Shown here one piece after another: positions 15,973-25,263 of a DNA stretch of 64,000 nucleotides; the first letter of the stretch is position 1; the number at the start of each line of letters is the position of its first letter. Source of the stretch: Bacteroidetes bacterium UBA3022. Its GTDB lineage: Bacteria > Bacteroidota > Bacteroidia > Chitinophagales > BACL12. A program made the translations under genes and the position numbers. The stretch spans positions 3,983 to 67,982 of the forward strand of contig DDYY01000011.1 of NCBI GenBank assembly GCA_002346225.1. The letters are read 5' to 3'. The notes beneath the pieces are model-generated. The model did not search any database, was not told the origin of the DNA, and saw only the letters and a list, made by a program, of their open reading frames with translations.

Positions 15973-17675
15973 TGAATATGACAAGAGGAGCGCTGTTTTC
16001 GATGTTGAACAAGAACCGGTACCTGTGGGGCTTTGCAGCTTTATTGTGCGTATACGTCTGCAATCTCGGTATTGATATTATGGAAATTGATGCTGCGCAA
16101 TATGCAAGCATCAGCAGGGAGATGCAGGAAAGTGGCAGCTATCTTGAAGTGTACCACAGGGGCAAGGATTATCTGGATAAGCCACCTTTTCTTTTCTGGT
16201 CCTCGGCACTTAGCTTTCAATTATTCGGCATTCATAACTGGAGCTACAAGCTACCGGCATTGCTGGTGTTGCTCATCGGCATTTACTCCACCTACCGCTT
16301 TTCGCGCTTATGGTACGATGAGCAACGGAGCAGGGTAGCGGCACTGGTGCTGGCATCCACGCAGGCCTATTTCCTGATGACGAATGACGTGCGCACCGAT
16401 GGACTGCTGACCGGATGGAACATGCTGGCCATATGGCAACTGGCTGCCTACCTGCACAGCAGGCACTGGCGGCATTTGTTTGTAGCTGCCGTAAGTATTG
16501 CGCTGGCTATGATGAGCAAAGGACCGCTGGGATTGGTTTTACCCGGTATTGCCCTTGGCGGACATTTGCTTCTGACTCGCAACTACAAAGCCATTTTTGA
16601 TTACAAATGGCTGCTGATGCTAATGATGGTGGCGCTGTTATTATTGCCGATGTGCATTGGTCTTTACCAACAATTTGATATGCACCCGGAAAAAGAAGTG
16701 TATGGATTACAAGGTCCTTCCGGATTGAAATTTTTCTTCTGGACACAAAGTTTTGGCAGGATAACAGGAGAGAACTACTGGCAGAACGATAGCCCGGTGT
16801 ATTATTTTCTGCAAACCATGTTGTGGGACTTGCAGCCCTGGGTGCTGCTTTTCTTTCCGGCGTTGATCTGGGTGCTCTGGTTATTGGTTAAAGATGGACT
16901 GCGACTAAAGCATTTGCCGGAAGGGTTTTCTGTTTCGGGATTTGTGCTCATGCTGGTGGTACTTTCTGCGTCCAGGTACAAGTTGCCGCATTATGTTTTT
17001 CCTCTTTTCCCTTTTGCCGCCATTATAGTTGCTCACTTTTTATATACGTTGCAGGAAGCAAAACCGGCATTGCTACAGCGAGTCGGAAACTGGTTCCTTG
17101 CATTCCAGGTGTCGTTTATACTGGCAGCCATGGCCGTTGCTACCTATCTGTTTCCCTTGAAGGAATGGTGGGCGTGGATGCTTATCATCGGGATGGGTTT
17201 CCTTGCTTACCATTTTAGAAAGACATTGCAGGGTGTGGAAGCCATCGTTTTCCCGGTAATTTTCATTGCCGGCATCACGGGAATGGTCATGGCAACAGCT
17301 TTTTACCCCGCACTGATGGCTTATCAAAGTACCAATACCGCCGGAAGGTGGGCACAAGTTCATGCTCCGGATGCGGATGGTTTTTATTTTTTCAGCAAGG
17401 GCGGACACAGCCTAGACTTTTATGCGCAAAGGACGGTGCCACAAATTTTCGATCACCAGCTTGATACATTGCAACAGGAGACTTTTATTTATACCGGAGT
17501 GGCAGGGCTGGCGCATTTTCGGAGCAACTACGATGGTAAGTTTGAAGTAGTCTGGGAGGCTCCCGATTTTACTGTTTCCCGATTGAACTTTTCCTTTTTA
17601 TTACCCAACCAAAGAGACCAGGCGGTAAAGGCAGCTTACATTATGCGCTGGCAGCCTGAAGAAACTGTCCACTAA
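15972..17675 (+). CDS. PMT/ArnT-family membrane glycosyltransferase
   Basis: This 567-residue polytopic protein carries about ten or more hydrophobic segments and the GT39/GT83 signature in the first periplasmic loop: DIMEIDAAQYASISREM, with acidic residues of the catalytic loop, followed by KDYLDKPPFLFW. ArnT-type enzymes move a sugar from undecaprenyl phosphate to lipid A; other members modify proteins or polysaccharides. Which acceptor applies here cannot be told. It starts within the stop of miaE (TGATG) and ends 6 bp from a convergent gene. Confidence 0.88.
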   Translation: MNMTRGALFSMLNKNRYLWGFAALLCVYVCNLGIDIMEIDAAQYASISREMQESGSYLEVYHRGKDYLDKPPFLFWSSALSFQLFGIHNWSYKLPALLVLLIGIYSTYRFSRLWYDEQRSRVAALVLASTQAYFLMTNDVRTDGLLTGWNMLAIWQLAAYLHSRHWRHLFVAAVSIALAMMSKGPLGLVLPGIALGGHLLLTRNYKAIFDYKWLLMLMMVALLLLPMCIGLYQQFDMHPEKEVYGLQGPSGLKFFFWTQSFGRITGENYWQNDSPVYYFLQTMLWDLQPWVLLFFPALIWVLWLLVKDGLRLKHLPEGFSVSGFVLMLVVLSASRYKLPHYVFPLFPFAAIIVAHFLYTLQEAKPALLQRVGNWFLAFQVSFILAAMAVATYLFPLKEWWAWMLIIGMGFLAYHFRKTLQGVEAIVFPVIFIAGITGMVMATAFYPALMAYQSTNTAGRWAQVHAPDADGFYFFSKGGHSLDFYAQRTVPQIFDHQLDTLQQETFIYTGVAGLAHFRSNYDGKFEVVWEAPDFTVSRLNFSFLLPNQRDQAVKAAYIMRWQPEETVH

Positions 17676-17681
17676 GTTTAT

Positions 17682-18101
17682 TTACTCTGCCTTTAAAAGT
17701 GCCTGAAAGTCGCCGGCTCCCAGTTCAAAATCGAAAGTACTGATACAAGGGTCGAGGCCACCCAAAGCTTGTTCCATTTCCCTGTATATCCTGCTCAGTT
17801 CCCTGAAATAGTTTAACCACTTCGAATCTTCAGGAGGGATGTTGTGGTATACGCACCAGTCAGGGTAGTCATCGCTTTCCTGATAAGTTCTGAGGTTGTG
17901 CAGTAGCAGAAATAAATCGGTAACGCGGTTGTAATTGCCGAGCAATCCGTATTCATCTTCAATATAGAGTTCCCATATGTTTTTGTTAGATGTTACCGCT
18001 ACCTTAAAAAGACCACTGGTGGAAATTTTTTCCAGCGGCTGCACCAGCACTGCGTATGCTTGCATTTTGTTTTGAAGGTAGTTGACACAATGAGCTGACA
18101 T
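17682..18101 (-). CDS. Hypothetical protein downstream of queG
   Basis: The frame is open further upstream, but the first 79 codons overlap queG in another frame and look random. A start at the ATG at 18101 (MSAHCVNYLQNKMQAYAVLV) gives 139 residues, 13 bp after queG. A further ATG exists at 18065. The protein is soluble and acidic, with no signal peptide and several Trp and Tyr residues (YPDWCVYHNIPPEDSKWLNYF). I do not recognise a family. The position suggests cotranscription with the queG operon. It is convergent with the PMT-type gene, 6 bp apart. Confidence 0.68.
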   Translation of the reverse strand: MSAHCVNYLQNKMQAYAVLVQPLEKISTSGLFKVAVTSNKNIWELYIEDEYGLLGNYNRVTDLFLLLHNLRTYQESDDYPDWCVYHNIPPEDSKWLNYFRELSRIYREMEQALGGLDPCISTFDFELGAGDFQALLKAE

Positions 18102-18114
18102 GGAAGAGATGGCT

Positions 18115-19047
18115 TTAGGGGGCTTTTTGCAGGAACTGCAGGTTCCGATTAAAGCCCGACCACTTAGGACGACTAATCGGGCTGTCTTTAAAGAGTTGCT
18201 TGAAAACTTCTTCGGTGATTTCCTGCCAATCGACAGTATTCCAGCTGATGATGGCTTCTTTTGCAGCGAGTCGCTTATCGGTATGGGGAGTGGAAAATCG
18301 ATTCCATGGACAAACTTCCTGGCAGATATCACATCCAAAGGCCCATCCTTCCATCTTGTTGTGAAAGGTTTCAGGAATCAGTTCGTCCTTGAGTTCTATG
18401 GTCAGGTAGCTGATGCATCGGGACGCGTCGATTTTATAAGGTTCGTACAGGGCATCGGTGGGACAGGCGTCTATACAGGCGGTGCAGGTACCGCAATAGT
18501 CTTTTATGGGACCATCGGGCGTGGCAGAAATATCGCATATGATTTCTGCTAAGAAAAAATAAGAACCTGATTTGGGATGGATGATATTGGTGTTCTTCCC
18601 CTGCCAGCCCAATCCTGATTTTTTGGCCCATGCTTTTTCGAGCACCGGGGCACTATCGACAAAAATGCGGGCAGTAAATTGCCCTATTTTTTCTTCCAGC
18701 AGGGAGACCATTTCCCGCAGTTTATCTTTTACTACGAAATGGTAATCTTCGCCGTAGGCATACCGCGCAATCTTAGGTCCATTTTCGTGCGACTGCTCCA
18801 CGGGTGGATAGTAGTTGTACATCAGACTGATGACAGACTGCGCACCGGGCACCAGTTTGGAAGGGTCTACACGCTTATCGAAATGGTTTTCCATGTACTG
18901 CATTTTTCCGTGCAGACCTTGTTGCAGCCATGCCTCCAGCTCTTTAGCTTCCTTTTCCAGAAAAGCGGCAGCGGAAATACCACAATAGCTGAAGCCACAT
19001 TGTGCGGCTGCTTGCTGGATGATGCTGCGGTGCTGGTCGGGGCTCAC
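18115..19047 (-). CDS. queG: Epoxyqueuosine reductase
   Basis: QueG reduces epoxyqueuosine to queuosine in tRNA, the last step of queuosine synthesis, using cobalamin and two 4Fe-4S clusters. In this 310-residue protein the ferredoxin-like motifs are complete: C185xxC188xxC191xxxC195P and C239xxC242xxxC246P, with an extra Cys211. The proposed acid Asp131 is in FVDSAPVLEKAW. The SGLGWQGKNTNIIHP segment belongs to the cobalamin-binding domain. It sits at the downstream end of a minus-strand run with glycosyltransferases, 15 bp after an oxidoreductase gene. miaE, another tRNA-modification gene, is 2.2 kb away. Confidence 0.95.
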   Translation of the reverse strand: MSPDQHRSIIQQAAAQCGFSYCGISAAAFLEKEAKELEAWLQQGLHGKMQYMENHFDKRVDPSKLVPGAQSVISLMYNYYPPVEQSHENGPKIARYAYGEDYHFVVKDKLREMVSLLEEKIGQFTARIFVDSAPVLEKAWAKKSGLGWQGKNTNIIHPKSGSYFFLAEIICDISATPDGPIKDYCGTCTACIDACPTDALYEPYKIDASRCISYLTIELKDELIPETFHNKMEGWAFGCDICQEVCPWNRFSTPHTDKRLAAKEAIISWNTVDWQEITEEVFKQLFKDSPISRPKWSGFNRNLQFLQKAP

Positions 19048-19062
19048 TGGTTGGGTAATGAT

Positions 19063-19707
19063 TTAAACGGCAGCCTGGATTTCTGCGGACAGTAGTGTAT
19101 GAATACCCGGTTGCGGCTGGCGTGCGAAATAGGCCATGGCCTGTGCCACTGTTTTGGCGTGGATGGGGCGATAGTTTTTCAGTCTGCCCCCCAATAATGG
19201 ACTGAAAACAGGCATAATTGCCTGCGCTATTTTTTCTCCGGTGCGGTTCTCCCGGCGCTTGCCCATCAACAGTGCAGGCCGAAAGATATAGAGGGAGGTC
19301 AGCCCGGCTGCTTTCATGGCTTCTTCCATCTCACCCTTCACTTTGTTGTAGAAAATTTTGCTTTCGGGATGGGCACCCATAGCAGACACCACCAGTAAAG
19401 TGCTTGCACCATGCCTGGCAGCGAGTGTGGCAATCTTTGCGGGAATCTCCATATCGATATGTCGGAATTTCTGCTGGTCGCCGCCCACATTTTTGATGGT
19501 GGTTCCCAAGCAGCAGAAAATGGCATCTGCGTCAAATAGATCAGGATAATTTTCAAGTTGCTCGAAATCCACCAGTACTTCTTTTTCATTCACCTGCAAT
19601 GCCTCAGGCGAATTGCGGACTGCCAGCTGGAGGTGGGCATCTGAAAGTTCTTTTCGGAAATAACTTCCAATCAATCCGGTGGCGCCGAAGACAGTATACG
19701 TATTCAT
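19063..19707 (-). CDS. NAD(P)-binding atypical short-chain dehydrogenase (HTATIP2-like)
   Basis: The 214-residue protein opens with a Rossmann motif, VFGATGLIGSYFRKEL (GxxGxxG). Other landmarks are IFCCLGTTIKNVG, VVSAMGAHPESKIFYNKVKGEME (with a YxxxK pair) and YIFRPALLMGKR, as in the HTATIP2/TIP30 and NmrA-like atypical SDR group. The physiological substrate of bacterial members is not established. It overlaps the upstream glycosyltransferase stop by 4 nt (ATGA) and precedes queG. Confidence 0.83.
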   Translation of the reverse strand: MNTYTVFGATGLIGSYFRKELSDAHLQLAVRNSPEALQVNEKEVLVDFEQLENYPDLFDADAIFCCLGTTIKNVGGDQQKFRHIDMEIPAKIATLAARHGASTLLVVSAMGAHPESKIFYNKVKGEMEEAMKAAGLTSLYIFRPALLMGKRRENRTGEKIAQAIMPVFSPLLGGRLKNYRPIHAKTVAQAMAYFARQPQPGIHTLLSAEIQAAV

Positions 19708-20474
19708 ATGGATGTTATATTTAAATATTTCAGGCTTTTGAACAATAAGAACTGCAGGTAATACCAGATGGCAACCGGCATGGATTTCTGTTCGTGTTCG
19801 CGCAGAATGGTCCAGTTATGTCGGGCTGCTTTCCATTTGTTGGAAGACAATGAGTGGCTGCCTGTCCTGTATTGTGCCAGTACTTCCTGAAGTCCCGTAG
19901 CCGGACCAAACTGTCGGGTAATGGACAGCCACAAGCCCCAGTCGTGGCGTTGGGGTGTATTCGGCATGAACTGTTTGCCGCAGATTTGGGTATCGTACAT
20001 GGCAGTCAGACAACCTATACTATTGTAGCGCAGCAGCTTTCGGTAGCTGATGCGGGCAGGTACGCGTATTGTTTTTCCGGTGGGATTTCCTTTGGCATCC
20101 ATCCAGGCATAAGCGGCGCAGGATAGGGGGGAGTGGTGTTGTTGCATGAATGCTATCTGGCGTTCCAGCTTTTGGGGCAGCCATAAATCATCGGCATCCA
20201 GAAAAGCTATATAGCGACCACGGGCAGCATGGATTCCATGGTTTCGCGCTGCGGCGGCTCCCCCGTTGCTCTCCAGTCTAATCAACTGCACTCTGCAATC
20301 TTCCTGAGCAAGCGTCTGCATCAGCTGCCAGCTATCGTCGGTGGAGCAATCGTCCACCAACCAGATTTCCAGTTGCGCGTAAGTTTGCTGCAATACCGAT
20401 GTTACAGCCTCCCGCAATACTGCAGCACTGTTGTGTACCGGCATGATTACCGAAACAAGGGCTTCATCTTCCAT
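19704..20474 (-). CDS. Family 2 glycosyltransferase
   Basis: The 256-residue protein has a GT-A fold of family GT2: SVIMPVHNSAAVLREAVTSV, WLVDDCSTDDSW (metal-binding acidic residues), NGGAAAARNHGI and AFLDADDLWLPQKLE (DxD). Such enzymes add single sugars to a lipid-linked glycan at the cytoplasmic face of the membrane; donor and acceptor are unknown. It overlaps the next gene by 4 nt and the previous one by 11 nt, so it belongs to the minus-strand glycan operon starting at 22438. Confidence 0.88.
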   Translation of the reverse strand: MEDEALVSVIMPVHNSAAVLREAVTSVLQQTYAQLEIWLVDDCSTDDSWQLMQTLAQEDCRVQLIRLESNGGAAAARNHGIHAARGRYIAFLDADDLWLPQKLERQIAFMQQHHSPLSCAAYAWMDAKGNPTGKTIRVPARISYRKLLRYNSIGCLTAMYDTQICGKQFMPNTPQRHDWGLWLSITRQFGPATGLQEVLAQYRTGSHSLSSNKWKAARHNWTILREHEQKSMPVAIWYYLQFLLFKSLKYLNITSI

Positions 20475-21261
20475 TGAAATATGCTCTACTACCTGAATAA
20501 ATGTACTTCAAAAAAGCGAAGAAGCCCAACTGGTGCCGGTAGACGGGGTGCTTTCTGATGGCATACAGGAAGTTCAGCATCCAGCAGGCATGGCCATAGG
20601 TGGTGGCGATGATGGCTCCTTTCGACTGCACCAATGCGGGTGTGAAGTTGGTACCTGTGCTGTTCTCCGGGTGCGTACCGATGGCGGCGGGATAGAACGC
20701 TATTGGTATTCCCTCGCGCATAGCATGGCGCAGCATCAGGTATTCTTCGCCGCTGATAAAGTTCGCTCCCAATCCGAAGCGTTCATCAAAACGAACAGCT
20801 CCCTGGTCCACCGCTTTTTTTCGCAAAATAATTTCGCCGCTGCTGACTCCTCCAATGCTGCGTTGATGATGCAGCATCGGTGCCTGCGGGTAGTTTTTAA
20901 AGAACGCACCTCCGGGAGTGCGCAGCTGGAAAGTCAAAATCGCTGCGTCGGGCCAATGCGCTGCAGCTGATTCCAGGATGCTTAACAGCTCCGCGCTGAG
21001 GGTAATATCATCGTCGCAGAGATATATCCATTCGCCGGTAGCTAGTTGCAATGCGGCATTGCGTGATCTGGATAATCCCTTACCCTGCATGGTATGAAAC
21101 TGCACGTGCGGGTGGGTGGCATAGAACGCGGAATAGTCGGTGGTATCGGTAATCTGGTGTATAACTATCCATTCAATGGAATCGGGTTGCTGTTGTTCCG
21201 GCAGCCGAAGGTGCTCAATCCGGTCATCGATAGTGGCAATACAAATACTAAGACGGGTCAT
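20464..21261 (-). CDS. Family 2 glycosyltransferase
   Basis: This 265-residue protein is a GT2-type GT-A enzyme: LSICIATIDDRIEHL at the N-terminus, the KGLSRSRNAALQLATGEWIYLCDDDITLS segment (with the DDD metal motif) and a C-terminal half with FDERFGLGANFISGEEYLML. The RFGLGA...GEE pattern is common in rhamnosyl- and galactosyl-transferase-like members. It overlaps the membrane protein gene upstream by 14 nt and the second GT2 gene downstream by 11 nt, suggesting a tight operon. Confidence 0.85.
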   Translation of the reverse strand: MTRLSICIATIDDRIEHLRLPEQQQPDSIEWIVIHQITDTTDYSAFYATHPHVQFHTMQGKGLSRSRNAALQLATGEWIYLCDDDITLSAELLSILESAAAHWPDAAILTFQLRTPGGAFFKNYPQAPMLHHQRSIGGVSSGEIILRKKAVDQGAVRFDERFGLGANFISGEEYLMLRHAMREGIPIAFYPAAIGTHPENSTGTNFTPALVQSKGAIIATTYGHACWMLNFLYAIRKHPVYRHQLGFFAFLKYIYSGSRAYFNGR

Positions 21262-22438
21262 TGTCCCATCTTTTATTCAGCCATCCTGCCACGGTGGCCG
21301 ATGCAGGAACCATCAGCATCAGCACGAGCGGCATTCTGTGGCGGACAGCTCCGGTGATGTGAAATTCATACAGTGCGAAAATGACGGCAAACACCAATGC
21401 GAACAGCAGGTATGCTTTATTCTTGCTCCATACGGAAGGACCTCCCGCTGCAATCAGCAATAACAACACGACCACAAAAACCATATCCAGCGTGGCAAAC
21501 GTCATATCAGAGAAGTCATGCGCAGAAAAAACAGGTAGGGGAGACAGTAAAAACTGCAACACCAAAAATGGGATGTCCAGCAGCATATCGCCATACGTCT
21601 GCCAGTATACATTACCGTAAGTCTGGGTGCCGGCATCCACCAGGTAATCGTTGCGGAGTTGCGCCAGTGCCTCCGGAGAGAAGGATTCACCGAGCACCAG
21701 GAAGCGCAGGAACAGCACAGCGGCTATTGCTATGCCTGCTACTGCGGCAGCGCGCAACCATGTTGCCATTGGTCTTTTCCAGATAAGCAATACAGCCGTG
21801 ACCGGAATAACCGCGATCAGTAACTGCATGCGCAATAAAAGGAGCAACAGCGCACCGACCAACAAGTGAAAAGCTTTACCCACGTGCAGGAGTCGTACAA
21901 CACCCGTGAGGTAGATACCCATTGCCAGCAGGATATAGGCTTCGCGCAGGGGAACAGCGATATACATGAATGCCGCGGGCCACAGGAGCAGGAACAGGGA
22001 CATCACGTATTGTTGTGCTTCCTTCCGCTTTTCCCGGGTGATGATGCATCCGGAAATAAAAAACTGCATACCGAGGATGTAAAATAAAATATTGAAAAAG
22101 GTAAATATGACAGGACTGTTCAGACAGAGTATGCCAATTCCTATGGACAGATAATAGATGGCTAACACGTTGACGGATGACGTTTCGGGATACAAACCGG
22201 TAGTAATCATGTAGCTGTACAGGTGGGTATCCGGCATAAACGGCATGAAGTCGAACAAGCTGTCGGCAATAATGCAGGCGCAATACAGCAGGAAGGTGAG
22301 CATGGTAATGCGCGTGGTTCTTGCAGAAAGTCCAAAGCCCACCCTGCCGATTCTATCAATCAGGTAGGAGAAAAAAACAATGTAGATGAGATAGATGAGG
22401 TAATCGTACCAAAGTATCTCGAGGAGGTATTCTTTCAA
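21248..22438 (-). CDS. Polytopic membrane protein, candidate polysaccharide polymerase (Wzy/EpsG-like)
   Basis: The 396-residue protein has about ten predicted membrane segments. Features seen are a PFMPDTHLYSYMITTGLYPETSS loop after the second helix, LREAYILLAMGIYL, and a late TGAVRHRMPLVLMLMVPAS helix with two Arg and one His. This layout resembles EpsG/Wzy-type polymerases, which are very divergent, so the assignment rests on topology and on the position as first gene of a glycosyltransferase operon. It could instead be another membrane glycosyltransferase. It is divergent from the plus-strand glycan operon at 22483, with a 44-bp gap. Confidence 0.65.
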   Translation of the reverse strand: MKEYLLEILWYDYLIYLIYIVFFSYLIDRIGRVGFGLSARTTRITMLTFLLYCACIIADSLFDFMPFMPDTHLYSYMITTGLYPETSSVNVLAIYYLSIGIGILCLNSPVIFTFFNILFYILGMQFFISGCIITREKRKEAQQYVMSLFLLLWPAAFMYIAVPLREAYILLAMGIYLTGVVRLLHVGKAFHLLVGALLLLLLRMQLLIAVIPVTAVLLIWKRPMATWLRAAAVAGIAIAAVLFLRFLVLGESFSPEALAQLRNDYLVDAGTQTYGNVYWQTYGDMLLDIPFLVLQFLLSPLPVFSAHDFSDMTFATLDMVFVVVLLLLIAAGGPSVWSKNKAYLLFALVFAVIFALYEFHITGAVRHRMPLVLMLMVPASATVAGWLNKRWDNDPS

Positions 22439-22445
22439 GTAAGAG

Positions 22446-22477
22446 TTGATTATGTCGGGGTAAAAATATTACTTTCG
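22446..22477 (+). promoter_or_regulatory. Promoter-like element of the plus-strand glycan operon
   Basis: TTG (22446-22448), 21-base spacer and TACTTTCG (22470-22477), one mismatch from TAnnTTTG. It would place the transcription start at or next to the ATG at 22483, i.e. an almost leaderless mRNA. Confidence 0.35.
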
Positions 22478-22482
22478 CTTCG

Positions 22483-23523
22483 ATGAGTGAAACATCGGTG
22501 GCTTTTTTATACCCATCGCATTTTCCTGTAACGGGAGGTTCTTCCCTGCACGGCTATTATCTGGCAAAAGAACTCACAGGGTTAGGGTATCAGCTGCATA
22601 CCTTTTCCGGCCTTCCCGATGGTTTTACTGCCCATCATCCGCAACATCCACTTTACCGGCTATGGACCATCGCCCAAAGCGATATTGTCTATATCAGGGT
22701 GAGCCTGGAAGGGAAAGGCCCCGGTCTGGTACCATGGCTGAAGCGCATGGGCAAACGCGTGGTGGTGGAGCTCAACGGGCCTACCGATGAGCTGAAAGTT
22801 ACGCGGGGTGCCACTTCAGATGAGGTGGCAAGGTTAGACGCTCATCTGCGCAAGTGCCTGCTTCCGGCAGATGCGATTATCACCATCAGCGACGAAATGG
22901 TACAATGGTGCCGACAGGTTATTGGTCATGCCGACATTACCGGCATAGAAAACGGTGGTTATCGTTACGAGGAGAACGCTGCAGAGGCAGGACACGCTAT
23001 ACGGCAATTGGTTAATGCCCTTCGGGCAGAAGGCAAGCAGATTATTCTATGGAGTGGAAATGCATGGCCCTGGCAGGGTATCGAATGGTTGCGGGAGATA
23101 GTGGAAAAAGCCCCTGCCACCATGGCGTTTATCCTGGTCAGCAATGAGCCGGAGTCCTTACAGGTGTCTCCTCAACAAGCAACGGTACACACTTTTTCAA
23201 CCTTGCCCAATGCCGATATGCGTTATCTTGTTGCAGCTGCAGACGCCGGGCTTGCGGTGTACGGCGATTATTCGTGGTTCAGAACGGGAGCATTCTACGG
23301 CAGCTCCCTGAAAATGTATGAATACCTGGCGAACCGTTGCTGGGTGGCAGGTAATTATCCGCTGAGCACCGCACCGCACTATGCGAATTTGTCGGGGATA
23401 ACTGAGTTACTCGAATGGCTGGGAAGCAGGCAGGGAGAGCGCGTTCCGGCCGATTGGCCTTACCGAACCTGGAGACAGGTCGCCGAAGAAACATCTGAAG
23501 TAATTGAAAGGGTAATATTATGA
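22483..23523 (+). CDS. Family 4-like glycosyltransferase (GT-B)
   Basis: The 346-residue protein has a GT-B layout: FLYPSHFPVTGGSSLHGYYLAKELTGLG at the N-terminus (the Gly-rich acceptor loop), a middle with IIWSGNAWPWQGIEWLREIV-type nucleotide-domain start, and TFSTLPNADMRYLVAAADAGLAVYGD followed by SSLKMYEYLANRCWVAG. The KMYEYLA segment corresponds to the usual E-x7-E region of GT4. It is the first gene of the plus-strand operon; its stop overlaps the next start by 4 nt (ATGA). Confidence 0.85.
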   Translation: MSETSVAFLYPSHFPVTGGSSLHGYYLAKELTGLGYQLHTFSGLPDGFTAHHPQHPLYRLWTIAQSDIVYIRVSLEGKGPGLVPWLKRMGKRVVVELNGPTDELKVTRGATSDEVARLDAHLRKCLLPADAIITISDEMVQWCRQVIGHADITGIENGGYRYEENAAEAGHAIRQLVNALRAEGKQIILWSGNAWPWQGIEWLREIVEKAPATMAFILVSNEPESLQVSPQQATVHTFSTLPNADMRYLVAAADAGLAVYGDYSWFRTGAFYGSSLKMYEYLANRCWVAGNYPLSTAPHYANLSGITELLEWLGSRQGERVPADWPYRTWRQVAEETSEVIERVIL

Positions 23524-24344
23524 TGCATCTGTCCTATCTCAAGAAAAAACGCATTTGGCTCCTGGCACTCGCCGTGGGTATCGGTTTTTATATCGTTTTA
23601 TTTGTTATTGATACACTGCTTCCCGAGCAACAGGATATAGCATCGGCCATGGCCATAGCATGGATCAGCGGCTGGGTGCTCTTCTGGGCCAGGCAGCTGT
23701 GGGTACAACAGGAGGTATTGCATACACGGTCGATGCGCTGGCAGGAAGCGTGGCAAAGTATCAGGTCGTGGATGCCGAATCTGGGCGCACTGCCACCGGC
23801 CACTGGTTTTTCCATTGCTCCGGATGCCGCATTACATATGTTGAGGGAATTGCATGCCCGTAAGCCTGAAGTGGTGATGGAGCTGGGAGCAGGACTGTCC
23901 ACTTATCTCATGGCAGCGCTGATACAACAGGAAGGGCTGTCTACTAAGATTCTTTCCATAGAATCAGATATGGCTTACCTGCAGCAGGTGGAGAAAGAGC
24001 TGAAGGCAAAAGGACTGGATGCCTGTGTGCAATTGGTACATGCTCCCCTGGAACCAATCGAAGTGGAAGGCACTACCTACCCATGGTATACGCTCCCCGA
24101 AACATTACCTGCAATAGATATGCTTATTATCGACGGACCACCGGAGCGGACAGGTAAGATTGCCAGATACCCCGCTATTCCGGTATTGGCTGGTCGCTTA
24201 ACGCCGCAGGCATTGGTAATAGCAGATGATGCCGACCGCAAGGATGTCCGCGACTGTATTGCCTTGTGGAACCGAAACAAGGAATGGACGGTGCAATACC
24301 ATCCTCTAACCAGAGAAATTGCTACGCTGTCGCGCCATGCATGA
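23520..24344 (+). CDS. Membrane-anchored class I methyltransferase-like protein
   Basis: The 274-residue protein has two N-terminal membrane helices (about 12-33 and 40-58) and a Rossmann-type domain with VVMELGAGLSTYLMAAL (SAM-binding motif I), KILSIESDMAYLQQV and DMLIIDGPPERTGK. This pattern matches SAM-dependent methyltransferases found in glycan clusters, where they often cap or decorate sugars. The two helices would keep it at the inner membrane. It is coupled to the genes on both sides by 4- and 8-nt overlaps. The methyl acceptor is unknown. Confidence 0.8.
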   Translation: MMHLSYLKKKRIWLLALAVGIGFYIVLFVIDTLLPEQQDIASAMAIAWISGWVLFWARQLWVQQEVLHTRSMRWQEAWQSIRSWMPNLGALPPATGFSIAPDAALHMLRELHARKPEVVMELGAGLSTYLMAALIQQEGLSTKILSIESDMAYLQQVEKELKAKGLDACVQLVHAPLEPIEVEGTTYPWYTLPETLPAIDMLIIDGPPERTGKIARYPAIPVLAGRLTPQALVIADDADRKDVRDCIALWNRNKEWTVQYHPLTREIATLSRHA

Positions 24345-25263
24345 ATTAGAAAAGCGCATATCTGTTGTTATTCCCGTATATCAAGCCGGGCAATATGTAA
24401 CTGCGGCAGTGGAGTCTGCAGTACAACATACCTGTGTAGAGGAAGTGCTTCTTATTGAAGACGGTTCTACCGATAATTCTCTGGAGATATGCCGACAACT
24501 GGCATACCAGTATCCGAAAGTTCAGTTGCTGACCCACGGAGCGGGTATCAACAAGGGTGCAGGTCCCTCCAGGAATCTGGGTATCCGCGCGGCGCGATGT
24601 GCGTGGATTGCATTTTTAGATGCGGATGACAGGTGGCTGGCTGAGCGCTTTGATGTTACCTGGAAAACGCTGGAAGCTCATCCTGACGCCGACGGGGTTT
24701 ATGAATGTCTGGGCATCCACTATGAAGATGCTGCCCTGGCCGGTCAATGGCGCCGGCAGATGGGATTTGAAACGACCACCTTGCGGGAAGCGGTAGCGCC
24801 GGAGGAACTGATATATGCCATGGCACCTTTAGGGAAGCTGGGCTGGTTCAGTGGTGATGCGCTGCTCGTAAAAAAAACGCTGCTGCTGGAATGTGGTTTG
24901 TATTCATCACTGCCACTGAATCAGGATACCGAGTTGTTTATGAAACTGGCCCTCAAGGGAAGGCTGTACCCCGGAAATATACAAACTCCCGTGGCTGTCC
25001 GCAGGGTACATGCGCGCAACAGAATAAGTGGCGACAGTCGCGCATTGTATGCTAACCGTCTGCTGTTGTGGAAAGCTTTTAGCACCTGGTGTCTGAGCGA
25101 AGGCTACCGTGGTCGCCTGATCAGGAAGGTATGGTGGCAATGGCTCCGGGTGGTGATTGTACATGGAAAGAAAACCACCGGATGGACAGGCAAGCTAAAA
25201 GCGCTCCTGGGTTCCATCCCGCAGTTGCTGCAGCCGCGCCTGCTGCTTCGGATGTTTGGTTGA
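24337..25263 (+). CDS. Family 2 glycosyltransferase
   Basis: The protein (308 residues from this start) is a GT2 enzyme: ISVVIPVYQAGQYVTAAVESA, LLIEDGSTDNSLEI, GAGPSRNLGIRAARCAWIAFLDADDRWLAERFD with the DxD motif. The C-terminal half is basic and Trp-rich (KVWWQWLRVVI), possibly contacting the membrane. The frame is open from a TTG at 24319, but the ATG at 24337 (MHELEKRIS) overlaps the methyltransferase gene by only 8 nt and is preferred. Its TGA is directly followed by the stop of the convergent flippase gene. Confidence 0.87.
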   Translation: MHELEKRISVVIPVYQAGQYVTAAVESAVQHTCVEEVLLIEDGSTDNSLEICRQLAYQYPKVQLLTHGAGINKGAGPSRNLGIRAARCAWIAFLDADDRWLAERFDVTWKTLEAHPDADGVYECLGIHYEDAALAGQWRRQMGFETTTLREAVAPEELIYAMAPLGKLGWFSGDALLVKKTLLLECGLYSSLPLNQDTELFMKLALKGRLYPGNIQTPVAVRRVHARNRISGDSRALYANRLLLWKAFSTWCLSEGYRGRLIRKVWWQWLRVVIVHGKKTTGWTGKLKALLGSIPQLLQPRLLLRMFG

